Of a DNA stretch of 25,669 nt, positions 15,021-21,657 are shown in pieces (positions within the stretch are counted from its first letter, which is position 1; every line of letters begins with the position of its first letter). The position numbers and the translations under genes are program-made. The DNA lies in the NCBI GenBank assembly GCA_964577175.1, contig CAZNYC010000055.1:1-25669 (forward strand), given 5' to 3'. The DNA is from BS750m-G62 sp964577175 (GTDB lineage Bacteria > Planctomycetota > Phycisphaerae > FEN-1346). A model generated the notes under the pieces. It saw only the letters and a list, made by a program, of their open reading frames with translations. It was not told the origin of the DNA and ran no database searches.

Positions 15021-15925
15021 CACGCATCGGCGTCCGGGGAGGCCGGCGGGTCCGTGTCGCGCTCGCGGCCGCGGGCCTCGGTGCCCACCACCCGGAGGAA
15101 CAGGTCCTCCAGCGTGGTGGTCGGATGTTCGGCGGCGACGACGTCGGCCCCGGCCTGCTTGGCGGCGGCGACCATGGCCTCCCGCGCCGCCTCCGATGCG
15201 CCGCGGGTCTGCACCTGGAAGACGTCGCGGACGGTCAGGAGGTCGCGGACGCGGCCGAGTTCCTTCAGTTCCCCCCTCGCCAGGATCCCGATGCGGTCGC
15301 ACACGTCGCGGACGTCGGCCAAGAGGTGGGAGGAGAGGAGGATCGTCTTGCCCTCGTCCTTGAGGCGGAGGATGAGATCCTTCATCTCCCGCGTGCCGAT
15401 CGGGTCCAAACCCGTCGTCGGCTCGTCCAGGAGCAACAGTTCGGGATCGTTGACGAGGGCCTGCGCCAGGCCGATGCGACGGCTCATGCCCTTGGAGTAC
15501 TCGCGGAGTTGGCGGGCCCGGGCCCGGCGGTCCAGGCCGACCATCTCCAGGAGTTCCTCGGTGCGTGCGCGGCGGCGTCTGGGCGGCAGGCCAAACAGCC
15601 GGCCGTAGAAATCGACCGTTTCCTCGCCCGTCAGAAACCGGTGGAGGTAGGATTCCTCCGGCAGGTACCCCAGGCGCTGATTCGCCGCACTGGAGCCCGG
15701 CGCGAGGCCCAGGACGCGGGCCTGGCCGGCCGTCGGAAAGATGAGCCCGAGGAGAAGTTTGATGGTGGTGCTTTTGCCGGACCCGTTCGGGCCCAGGAGG
15801 CCGAAGATCTCGCCCTTCTCGAGCGCGAGGTCCAGCCCCATCAGGGCGTGGACCTTCTGCCGGCCCCAAAAATCCTTGTAGACCTTCGTCAGGCCTTGTG
15901 TGACCACGGGATGGGTATCGTCCAT
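15020..15925 (-). CDS. ABC transporter ATP-binding protein
   Basis: 301 residues. Walker A GPNGSGKST, signature YSKGMSRR (LSGGQ position, as usual for ABC-2 exporters), Walker B LLLLDEPTTGLD and H-loop SSHLL are all present; a C-terminal regulatory stretch of about 80 residues follows. It energises the permease encoded next with an ATGA overlap. The start at 15925 (MDDTHPVVT) has GAGG 7 bases upstream. An alternative ATG at 15985 would overlap the rpsU stop as ATGA and add 20 unconserved-looking residues; I prefer 15925 but coupling to rpsU keeps the other option open. Confidence 0.9.
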   Translation of the reverse strand: MDDTHPVVTQGLTKVYKDFWGRQKVHALMGLDLALEKGEIFGLLGPNGSGKSTTIKLLLGLIFPTAGQARVLGLAPGSSAANQRLGYLPEESYLHRFLTGEETVDFYGRLFGLPPRRRRARTEELLEMVGLDRRARARQLREYSKGMSRRIGLAQALVNDPELLLLDEPTTGLDPIGTREMKDLILRLKDEGKTILLSSHLLADVRDVCDRIGILARGELKELGRVRDLLTVRDVFQVQTRGASEAAREAMVAAAKQAGADVVAAEHPTTTLEDLFLRVVGTEARGRERDTDPPASPDADA

Positions 15926-15947
15926 ACCCGCCTCACAGACGTGACAC

Positions 15948-15974
15948 GCCCCGGGCCGTGACGGCGTCCGGGGC
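15948..15974 (-). terminator. Possible attenuating hairpin between rpsU and the ABC genes
   Basis: 7-bp inverted repeat GCCCCGG and CCGGGGC with a 13-base loop in the 56-base gap. No U-tract follows, so at most partial termination would let rpsU be expressed above the transporter genes. Confidence 0.3.
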
Positions 15975-15981
15975 AGGGGAG

Positions 15982-16179
15982 TCATCGAGAACGCTGCCGC
16001 TGCTTGCGCAGGGCCTGGCGCTGCGCCTTGCGGAGTTGCCGCCGACGCCGCTCGCTGGGCTTCTCGTAGTAACTGTTCTTCTTGATTTCCTTGTTCAGCC
16101 CTTCCTTCTCGCAGAGTTTCTTGAACCGCTTGAGCATCTGCTGGACTGACTCGTTGCCTCTCTGTCGCACTTTCAGCAT
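15982..16179 (-). CDS. rpsU: 30S ribosomal protein S21
   Basis: 65 residues, starting MLKVRQRGNESVQQMLKRFK and containing NSYYEKPSERRRRQLRKAQR with a basic tail, the standard S21 pattern. It binds the 30S subunit near the 3' end of 16S rRNA and helps initiation. The ATG at 16179 gives the conserved start; AAAGGAG lies about 13 bases upstream, rather far, and an in-frame GTG upstream would add about ten residues (SDERSDGPH). A strong promoter sits 62 bases upstream. It is followed by an ABC exporter operon rather than by primase or sigma-factor genes as in E. coli. Confidence 0.93.
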   Translation of the reverse strand: MLKVRQRGNESVQQMLKRFKKLCEKEGLNKEIKKNSYYEKPSERRRRQLRKAQRQALRKQRQRSR

Positions 16180-16240
16180 GTGGGGTCCGTCGCTCCTTTC
16201 GTCACTCACACCTCGCCCGTATGTCCATTGCGTTCGAACC

Positions 16241-16269
16241 ATCATACTGAAGCGGCGGTGTCCAGGCAA
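16241..16269 (-). promoter_or_regulatory. Sigma70-type promoter for rpsU
   Basis: On the minus strand TTGCCT (16269-16264), a 17-base spacer and TATGAT (16246-16241). The start is expected near 16234, giving a leader of about 55 bases. Confidence 0.65.
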
Positions 16270-16410
16270 GCCCTTATCGGGCGAGCGTGGCGAGGGCGCC
16301 GCACGAGGAAATACGCTTCTTGTGTGGCCCGGCCCGTCTTGCCCGGCCCGGGTGCCGGGGCTCTGGCTGCACGCGGACCGTCTCACCTGGGCCGCGCGCC
16401 TCTCTTCGTC

Positions 16411-16449
16411 GGCGGAGCGGCCGAAGGCGGTCGCCCCGGCCGCTCCGCC
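16411..16449. repeat. 12-bp inverted repeat
   Basis: Perfect arms GGCGGAGCGGCC and GGCCGCTCCGCC with a 15-base loop, unrelated to the 28-bp family. No U-tract follows on either strand. Confidence 0.6.
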
Positions 16450-16564
16450 CGGTGCTGGGAATGATGAACGCCCCATGATGAGCTGAAAACGCCAACCTCA
16501 GGCCGCGCGGAGACGTTCACGATGCGTCAGCCTTCATCGCTCCTCGTTCCATCAGTGTTCTGCA

Positions 16565-16592
16565 CAGCGGCGGGTACCGAGACCCGCCGCGA
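16565..16592. repeat. 28-bp palindrome, copy 8
   Basis: Arms GCGGCGGGT (16567-16575) and ACCCGCCGC (16582-16590), perfect over 9 bp, loop ACCGAG. The outermost pairs have decayed. Confidence 0.75.
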
Positions 16593-16828
16593 TCCGCCGG
16601 AATCGTCCCCCCAAACCGCCCGGAGGTCCCTCGCGTCGGCGTCGGACCTCACTCCGGCACCGCCCCTGGGCGGACGGGGCCGGACCGACAACGTCCGATA
16701 ATGCATGTTATGTTGCACAAGGGGGAGGAGTCGGCAGGGCGGGTGTCGGCGGCGGAGGTCGCCCATTCGAGGCCATGAACGCAGAAAGTCGTGCCCGGAA
16801 CGTTCACCCGGCTTGCCGTGGCAAAGCA

Positions 16829-16859
16829 GACGCCGCCGGACGTACGTGCCGGCGGCGTC
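16829..16859. repeat. 11-bp inverted repeat with palindromic loop
   Basis: Perfect arms GACGCCGCCGG and CCGGCGGCGTC around ACGTACGTG, which itself holds the palindrome ACGTACGT. It lies about 170 bases beyond the FHA gene stop; role unknown. Confidence 0.6.
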
Positions 16860-16924
16860 ATCATCATCCGCATGCAGCCGTTGGGCGGCGACCCGCCGGC
16901 GTCAGCACGACAACGCTCACGCGT

Positions 16925-17002
16925 GCGCGGCGGGTCTCAGCAGGCGCAGCGCCTCGCTGAAAAGGCCGTGTTGAGCACGGCGGGTGCGGAGACTCGCCGC
17001 GC
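16925..17002. repeat. Half copy plus full copy (copy 9) of the 28-bp palindrome
   Basis: The left half of a copy, GCGCGGCGGGTCT, is at 16925-16937 without its right arm. A full copy is at 16975-17002 with arms GCACGGCGGGT and ACTCGCCGCGC around GCGGAG. The second stands 25 bases after the FHA gene stop (minus strand). Confidence 0.7.
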
Positions 17003-17027
17003 AGATAGGCGACTTAGCGATGTCGTG

Positions 17028-17573
17028 TTAGAGGAGATCGTCGTCGGAAATCTCGAGGACGTCGTCGTCGTCCTCGTCGGATTCCGACGTCTGCGACGAA
17101 CCGCCGCCTTGCTTGCCGGACATCTGTTCGAGGCTGGCCAGGATGTCGTCGTCGCTGGGGCGACCTCGAGGCTGGGCGGGTTTGGCCTGCGGTTTCGGCT
17201 TGTGCTGGGTTTCGGGCTGGGCCTGGCCTTGGGGTGCGGCGGGTTGGGCAGGCGCGGCCTCGGGTTGCGGCTTCTCCTTGACGCCGTCGATCTCGACGAG
17301 AAACGTCAGCGGCCCGATGGTGACCTCGTCGCCGGGCTGGAGTTGCTGCTCCTTCACCTTCTGGCCGTTAACGAGCGTCCCGTTGCCGCTGTCGTTGTCG
17401 CGGACGGTCAGGGCGCCCGCCTCGTTGACGATGTCGCAGTGCTGGCGGGACACGCGGGTGGACGCGATGATGAGGTCGCGATCCTCGGCCCGGCCGACGG
17501 TGAGGGTTCCCTCCGGGACGTCCACCTCCTTGCCCTTCGGATTGCCCTTGACGAGATGAAGTCTGGCTTGCAT
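17028..17573 (-). CDS. FHA-domain protein with acidic tail
   Basis: 181 residues. The FHA domain fills about 1-95: Gly27-Arg28, Ser42 and His45 in TRVSRQHC, and Asn69-Gly70 in LVNGQKV are the conserved phosphothreonine-binding positions. A Pro/Gln/Ala/Lys linker (about 100-140) and a tail with DDDILASLEQM and EDDDDVLEISDDDLL follow. Such proteins bind phosphothreonine partners of Ser/Thr kinases; no kinase gene lies nearby. The start at 17573 has GGGAGGA 9 bases upstream; the longer in-frame version would run through the intergenic region. The acidic tail repeating DDDxL might be a docking motif, an inference. Confidence 0.88.
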   Translation of the reverse strand: MQARLHLVKGNPKGKEVDVPEGTLTVGRAEDRDLIIASTRVSRQHCDIVNEAGALTVRDNDSGNGTLVNGQKVKEQQLQPGDEVTIGPLTFLVEIDGVKEKPQPEAAPAQPAAPQGQAQPETQHKPKPQAKPAQPRGRPSDDDILASLEQMSGKQGGGSSQTSESDEDDDDVLEISDDDLL

Positions 17574-17625
17574 GGACGTGTCCTCCCGACCCGAAAGCGC
17601 ATGGTACCGGTCGAAGCCCGAGGGA

Positions 17626-17654
17626 ACGCTACCAGAACTCGGAGGGCTAATCAA
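17626..17654 (-). promoter_or_regulatory. Weak promoter candidate for the FHA gene
   Basis: On the minus strand TTGATT (17654-17649), a 17-base spacer and TAGCGT (17631-17626). It matches the expected distance to the ATG at 17573, but the -10 is poor. Confidence 0.35.
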
Positions 17655-17779
17655 CACAATTTCCGGCACGATCTTGTCGCCGCTCCGCCGCGCGACGCAG
17701 CCGCTCAGCCCTTCGGGGCACTGAACCTGCAGATCTTCCCTTGCCTGCTCCCGTCCGGACAACGCCAAGTCGGCCGTTT

Positions 17780-17807
17780 GCGCGGTGGGTCTCCGCACCC
17801 ACCGCAT
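17780..17807. repeat. 28-bp palindrome, copy 10 (compensated pair)
   Basis: Arms GCGCGGTGGGT and ACCCACCGCAT around CTCCGC. Against copy 7, C to T in the left arm is matched by G to A in the right arm, so pairing is kept. It begins just after the stop of the secreted protein gene at 17817 (minus strand). Confidence 0.8.
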
Positions 17808-17816
17808 CCATGCCCG

Positions 17817-18998
17817 TCAGGGCAGATCGAGCCTGAGCTGCTGGTGGATGAAATAGCCGGCGTCTTTGACCTCCACGCGGATCACGTATTCGCCCGGCGT
17901 TTCGTAGGACGCACGGATCCGCGGCCCGTTTGGATTGTTGTTTGCGAATTGCAGCGGACCGGGTCCGCGCACTGACGTCCATACCACGTCGGGTGTTAAG
18001 GTGGCCCCACGGGCATCCTTAACATCGGCGATCAGCAAAACGGAGCGGTTCGGCGCATTGATTTCAGCGCGAGCGGAGACCTCTGGTTTCGGGCTCGCCC
18101 CGCGAGCCTGCTGCGACGATTGGATGGCTTGCAATCCTTGCATCGCACTTTCCAGGCCGGCGGCCCATGCGGTGATCCGCTGCGTGAATTCTCGGTTGTC
18201 CACGTGGCTCAGGCGCGTGCCCTCACCCGCGTTCCAAAACAGGTTCCGGTCGAAGACGCCGACCACGCGGCCTTTCCCGACCTCCGCGATTGCCAGCGCG
18301 GCGTCGCGCTGCACGTCCAGTTTGCCGTCTCTTTTGTTCAGGCGAAGTTTGCCGCCGAGGCCGCCCTCCTGCATCGGGGCGAGCAACTCGGCCGGAGGCG
18401 ACACTCGAATCGGGCTAACACCCTCACCGCGGAAGCGCACGCCTCCGTTCCGGTTATCGGCATTGAGGAAATGCGCGCGTTTATAGTTCTTGATCAGGTA
18501 GTTCCCCGCGCCGTTGTCCGTCATGAAATACATGCCGAATTGGACCGTCAGGTCGTTGTTGGAAAGGCGGCCGAGATCGTTGTCGACTCCCACCTTCCGC
18601 CAGTGCCCGCCGAAGGCACTGTCGCTCCATGCCAGCACGCCTCCACCGGCGCGGACCCAGTTATTGAGTGCTTCGGCCTCCGCCCGGGTGAAACGGCGTT
18701 GGTTCGATCCCAGGATAAGCACGTCGATCGGGCCGAGAAACTCCGGCGTGAGCGCCACTTCCGCGTCATAGGCCTCCGCGATCTGAAAGCCAACCTCGCG
18801 GACGGCTTCGGCAAAGCCGGACATCCCCCGAGGCCCCGTGTCGTTGAGCCGCATCTGATGGAAAGGCTCTTGATCTCCCGAAGGGACCGTCCCGTCGGCC
18901 GCAACGTCGCCATAAAGATACAACACGTTCGGTGCTTCGGCGGTCGTCGCGCCGGAGAGTTGGCAACTCAACACCAAAACTAGAAATAGGCAACGCAT
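17817..18998 (-). CDS. Secreted DUF4350-like protein with C-terminal PKD/Ig-like domain
   Basis: 393 residues. Signal peptide MRCLFLVLVLSCQLSGATTA. The body (about 22-275) resembles glutamine-amidotransferase-like DUF4350 proteins: DVLILGSNQRRFTRAEAEAL, NNWVRAGGGVLAWSD and GRVVGVFDRNLFWN. No catalytic Cys-His pair is obvious, so it may be non-enzymatic. The last 85 residues, with VVWTSVRGPGPLQFANN and YETPGEYVIRVEVKD, are a PKD/Ig-like domain. A strong GAGGAGGT lies 5 bases before the ATG. Base composition is lower in GC than its neighbours (for example 28 of 60 bases at 18481-18540), which may mean later acquisition. Exact function unknown. Confidence 0.75.
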   Translation of the reverse strand: MRCLFLVLVLSCQLSGATTAEAPNVLYLYGDVAADGTVPSGDQEPFHQMRLNDTGPRGMSGFAEAVREVGFQIAEAYDAEVALTPEFLGPIDVLILGSNQRRFTRAEAEALNNWVRAGGGVLAWSDSAFGGHWRKVGVDNDLGRLSNNDLTVQFGMYFMTDNGAGNYLIKNYKRAHFLNADNRNGGVRFRGEGVSPIRVSPPAELLAPMQEGGLGGKLRLNKRDGKLDVQRDAALAIAEVGKGRVVGVFDRNLFWNAGEGTRLSHVDNREFTQRITAWAAGLESAMQGLQAIQSSQQARGASPKPEVSARAEINAPNRSVLLIADVKDARGATLTPDVVWTSVRGPGPLQFANNNPNGPRIRASYETPGEYVIRVEVKDAGYFIHQQLRLDLP

Positions 18999-19068
18999 GT
19001 GTAACCTCCTCGAAAGGGATAGCGGCTGTCGCAGCGCACGGAGGACACGGCCGGCGGCGGCAGGCGGT

Positions 19069-19800
19069 TTACTGGAGCGCCAGGTGGATGCGTTCCAGGA
19101 TGTGCTGCTCGAGCAGCGGGTCGCGGCCCATCCGCACCCACTCGTAGTGCGTCTCTTCCAGCGCGTCCTGGCGGACGAGGTTCGTGTCCTGGGCGTTGTG
19201 CTTGCTGAACGAGTGGCCGAAGGAGTTCGGCATGGTCCCCGGGGCGGCCGCCCGTTCCTTGACCACCTTCACGAAGACCTGCGACCCGGCGTCCTTGGGG
19301 GAAATGCTGACCGTGGCCCGGCGGCGGACGGTGTGCAGGCTCGACTCCGCCACCTGGACCCGGCCGATCGTGTCTTTCCGCCAGAACTCAAACCACGAGG
19401 CGCCCGTCACCGGCTGCGTCTCGATCAGGCCTTTGCTCTTGGCCGGCACGACCGGCTCGAACCGCAGTTCCATGAGGATGCGGCGGGCGACCTCCTCGGC
19501 CGTCTCCGCGTCCGTGTCGCTGAACGCCGACGGATTGGCGAACCGCCCCTCGCTGACGGTGGCGCAGCCCCCGGCCGCCAGCATCGCGGCCAGCCCCAGC
19601 GTCAATGTGGCTATTGGGACCGGTAATTTCAATGGCGCAGGGCCGTGCAGGCCGTCATTCTGAGGCCTCGCTTGCGGGGCCGAAGAATCTCGCCGCGGGA
19701 AAGGCATCAAGGCGAGATTCTTCGTCGCGGCTTCGCCCCGCCTCAGAATGACAACATGCCAGTCGCGCCACATTTGCATGACCGCCCTCAACAGCCTCAT
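19069..19800 (-). CDS. Lipoprotein of unknown function, N-terminus altered by a MITE-like element
   Basis: 243 residues from the ATG at 19800, which overlaps the pyk stop as ATGA. The lipobox LAAGGC puts the lipidated Cys at residue 79, far too deep for a normal signal peptide, because residues about 17-49 are encoded by the 99-bp element at 19654-19752. An in-frame ATG inside the element (19707) would place the Cys at 48, a more workable signal peptide, though with a long N-region and no clear ribosome-binding site. The mature part (about 80-243) includes TAEEVARRILMELRFEPVVP and a strand-rich VRRRATVSISPKDAGSQVFV; family not recognised. Expression may now depend on re-initiation. Confidence 0.65.
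   Translation of the reverse strand: MRLLRAVMQMWRDWHVVILRRGEAATKNLALMPFPRRDSSAPQARPQNDGLHGPAPLKLPVPIATLTLGLAAMLAAGGCATVSEGRFANPSAFSDTDAETAEEVARRILMELRFEPVVPAKSKGLIETQPVTGASWFEFWRKDTIGRVQVAESSLHTVRRRATVSISPKDAGSQVFVKVVKERAAAPGTMPNSFGHSFSKHNAQDTNLVRQDALEETHYEWVRMGRDPLLEQHILERIHLALQ
19654..19752. mobile_element. 99-bp MITE-like inverted element
   Basis: Terminal inverted repeats GTCATTCTGAGGC (19654-19666) and GCCTCAGAATGAC (19740-19752) are perfect over 13 bp. Inner arms CGAAGAATCTCGCC and GGCGAGATTCTTCG also pair, so the element is two approximately 41-base arms facing each other across a short loop. Its length, 33 codons, leaves the lipoprotein frame open. A solo arm lies at 7869-7910. There is no transposase and no clear target duplication. 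Related GTCATTCTGAG...GAAGAATCT motifs are widespread in environmental genomes, from memory. Confidence 0.8.
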
Positions 19801-21248
19801 GACGAGGTTCCTTCCCCGACGGTATGGACCCGCAACGTATCGGTGGTGCCCGGCCGACCGGGCAGGTACCCGCACATGATAAGGATGCGCTCGCCCCGGG
19901 CAACCAATTTCCGCTCGATGGCCACGCCCTCCACCGCCGTCGCCAGGTCCTCGTGCCGGATGAGTTCCGGCCGATGGACCGGCGTCACCCCGCGGTACAG
20001 GGCCATCCGCCGGCAGGTGGCCTCCGAATCGCTGAGCGCCAGGATCGGCGTGCCCAGACCCTGCTTCGAGACGAGCAGCGCCGTCGCCCCGGAGTGCGTC
20101 AGCGCCACGATGAGCCGCACGTCCAGGTCGCGAACTATGCCGGCGGCGCCGGCCACGATGGCCCGTTCGCTCCACACGTACCGCTCCAGGCGGGCGGTCG
20201 AGGTCGGCCAGCCGGCGCGCTCCGCCCAGTCCTCCGACACGTCGATGATGTGGTCCATCGTCTCGACCGCCCGCACCGGGTGCCGCCCGATCGCCGTCTC
20301 GCCCGACAGCATGACCGCGTCGGACCCGTCGAAGACGGCGCCGGCCACGTCGGAGACCTCCGCCCGGGTGGGGCGGGGCTCGGCGATCATCGACTGGAGC
20401 ATCTGCGTGGCCGTGATGACCGGCACCCCCGCCGCGGCGGCCCGCCGGATCAGGTCCTTCTGGATGACCGGCACGCGGGCCAGGTCCATCTCGACGCCAA
20501 GGTCGCCCCGGGCCACCAGGACGCCGTCCGCCTCGGCCAGGATGGCGTCGGCGGCCTCGACGGCCTCCGGCTTCTCGATCTTCGCGATGACGCGGGCCTC
20601 GCTGCCCTGCTCCGCCAGGTGGTCCTTGACGCGCCGGACCTCCTCGGCCGTGCGGACGAAACTCAGCCCCACGTACTCGACGCCGCGGGCGATGCCCCAC
20701 GCCAGGTCCGTCCAGTCCTCCTCCGTCGGCAGCGGCAGCGAAAGCGCCGTCTCCGGCAGGTTGACGCCCATGCCGGCGGCGAGGGTGCCGGGTTCCTCAC
20801 TTGCCAGGAGGACGGCGTCGCCGTCGCGGCCGGCGGCGCGGGTCCGCACCGACCCGTCGCCGAAGAGGACGGGCTGGCCATCGGCCAGATCCCGGAGCAC
20901 CTCCGGCCGGTTGATCGCGAGGTCCGTCGGCCGGGGGACGTCGTCGAGGTCCGGCACGAGGCGCAGGCGCCCGCCGCGCGCCACCTCGACGGTCTCGCCG
21001 CCGGGCGTCCGGAGCCGCAGTTTCGGCCCCGCCAGGTCCTGGAGCACCGCGACGTACTTGCCCTCGGCGTCGGCGGCCGCGCGCAGCCGCTCCAGCATTG
21101 CGGCGTGACCGTCGTGGTCGCCGTGGGCGAAGTTGAAGCGGGCCACGTCCATCCCCGCCCGGATCATCCGTCGGAGCGTCTCCGCCTCGGCCGTCGCGGG
21201 GCCGAGCGTCGCCACGATGGACGTGAGACGTGTGGCAATTCGCGGCAT
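19797..21248 (-). CDS. pyk: Pyruvate kinase
   Basis: 483 residues. It transfers phosphate from phosphoenolpyruvate to ADP in glycolysis. Motifs present: AGMDVARFNFAHG (near the N-terminus), DLAGPKLRL, VIAKIEKPEAVE with the catalytic lysine, DGVLVARGDLGVEM, and ATQMLQSMIAEPRPTRAEVS ahead of DGSDAVMLSGETA; the C-terminal domain is complete. DLxGPK carries Leu and Lys where the K+-dependent enzymes have Thr and Glu (positions 113 and 117 in the muscle enzyme), and Ala replaces the K+-liganding Ser in NFSH. This predicts a K+-independent enzyme, from family knowledge. GGGAGGA precedes the ATG at 21248. The stop overlaps the lipoprotein ATG. Confidence 0.93.
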   Translation of the reverse strand: MPRIATRLTSIVATLGPATAEAETLRRMIRAGMDVARFNFAHGDHDGHAAMLERLRAAADAEGKYVAVLQDLAGPKLRLRTPGGETVEVARGGRLRLVPDLDDVPRPTDLAINRPEVLRDLADGQPVLFGDGSVRTRAAGRDGDAVLLASEEPGTLAAGMGVNLPETALSLPLPTEEDWTDLAWGIARGVEYVGLSFVRTAEEVRRVKDHLAEQGSEARVIAKIEKPEAVEAADAILAEADGVLVARGDLGVEMDLARVPVIQKDLIRRAAAAGVPVITATQMLQSMIAEPRPTRAEVSDVAGAVFDGSDAVMLSGETAIGRHPVRAVETMDHIIDVSEDWAERAGWPTSTARLERYVWSERAIVAGAAGIVRDLDVRLIVALTHSGATALLVSKQGLGTPILALSDSEATCRRMALYRGVTPVHRPELIRHEDLATAVEGVAIERKLVARGERILIMCGYLPGRPGTTDTLRVHTVGEGTSS

Positions 21249-21269
21249 CTATCCTCCCCCCGTCATCCT

Positions 21270-21297
21270 GCGCGGTGGCCCTCCCGGGCCACCGCGC
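21270..21297. repeat. 28-bp palindrome, copy 11
   Basis: Perfect 12-bp arms GCGCGGTGGCCC and GGGCCACCGCGC around TCCC, the same geometry as copies 3 and 4 but with another centre. It lies 22 bases upstream of the pyk start. Confidence 0.85.
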
Positions 21298-21300
21298 CGT

Positions 21301-21561
21301 AGCAAGGTAGGCCGCGGCGTGCCGCGGCTTCCTTTCTCCCTCTCCCTTGACGGGAGCAAGGTAGGCCGCNNNNNNNNNNNNNNNNNNNNNNNNNNNNNNN
21401 NNNNNNNNNNNNNNNNNNNNNNNNNNNNNNNNNNNNNNNNNNNNNNNNNNNNNNNNNNNNNNNNNNNNNGCGTGCCGCGGCTTCCTTTCTCCCTCTCCCT
21501 TGACGGGAGCAAGGTAGGCCGCGGCGTGCCGCGGCTTCCTTCCTCCCTCTCCCTTGACGGG
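21301..21561. repeat. 54-bp tandem repeat interrupted by the assembly gap
   Basis: A full unit at 21301-21354, a partial unit up to the Ns, another partial after them, and a full unit at 21508-21561. Each unit contains AGCAAGGTAGGCCGC, the palindrome CCGCGGCGTGCCGCGG and CCCTCTCCCTTGACGGG. Units differ by one base (CTTTCT against CTTCCT). The copy number is unknown because the array was collapsed or bridged by Ns. Confidence 0.9.
21370..21469. other. Assembly gap of 100 N
   Basis: Exactly 100 unknown bases, the conventional size for a scaffold join. The same 54-bp repeat flanks both sides, so the true gap could be any number of repeat units, and linkage of pyk to the sialidase fusion depends on read pairs. 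Confidence 0.98.
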
Positions 21562-21635
21562 AGAGGGCCGGGGTGAGGGTGAACCCCGCCGGCCTGCCCC
21601 CCCCTCACCCTCCCCTCTCCCGCCGGGGGAGAGGG
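21545..21635. repeat. Paired CCCTCTCCC/GGGAGAGGG hairpins
   Basis: Hairpin 21545-21567 has loop TTGAC and hairpin 21613-21635 has loop GCCGG; both have the identical 9-bp arms CCCTCTCCC and GGGAGAGGG. Between them GGGTGAGGGTGA faces CCCCTCACCCTC, so the whole 91 bases can also fold as one. They lie just after the stop of the FGE-sialidase gene and may help end its transcript. Confidence 0.75.
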
Positions 21636-21657
21636 ATGAAACGACCCGGCCGCCCCC

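Larger units (their letters stand above)
16270..17027. other. Non-coding stretch with several inverted repeats
   Basis: 758 bases without a credible gene. Short open frames here give Arg/Ala/Pro-rich peptides with no ribosome-binding site or family resemblance. The region holds the inverted repeats listed separately and two AT-richer patches, near 16470-16490 and 16695-16720. A small RNA or a decayed gene is possible but cannot be shown. Confidence 0.5.

Noticed and set aside
15926..15985. 20-residue N-terminal extension of the ABC ATPase
   Set aside because: No ribosome-binding site and not like the family start, although an ATGA overlap with rpsU makes it possible; mentioned as an alternative.
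16705..16974. Small plus-strand open frame starting MLCCTRGR
   Set aside because: Despite GGAGGAG nearby (which lies inside the frame, not before it), the peptide is Arg/Ser-rich, translates the inverted repeats, and has no conserved look.
16791..17975. 394-codon plus-strand frame
   Set aside because: It is the shadow of the FHA gene, whose domain and ribosome-binding site are clear on the other strand.
21316..21355. TTGACG in each tandem unit as a promoter -35
   Set aside because: No -10 at a suitable distance in either direction; the hexamer is the loop of the CCCTCTCCC hairpin.
21301..21561. Tandem repeat as a CRISPR array
   Set aside because: Units are contiguous 54-mers with no variable spacers, and no cas gene is present.
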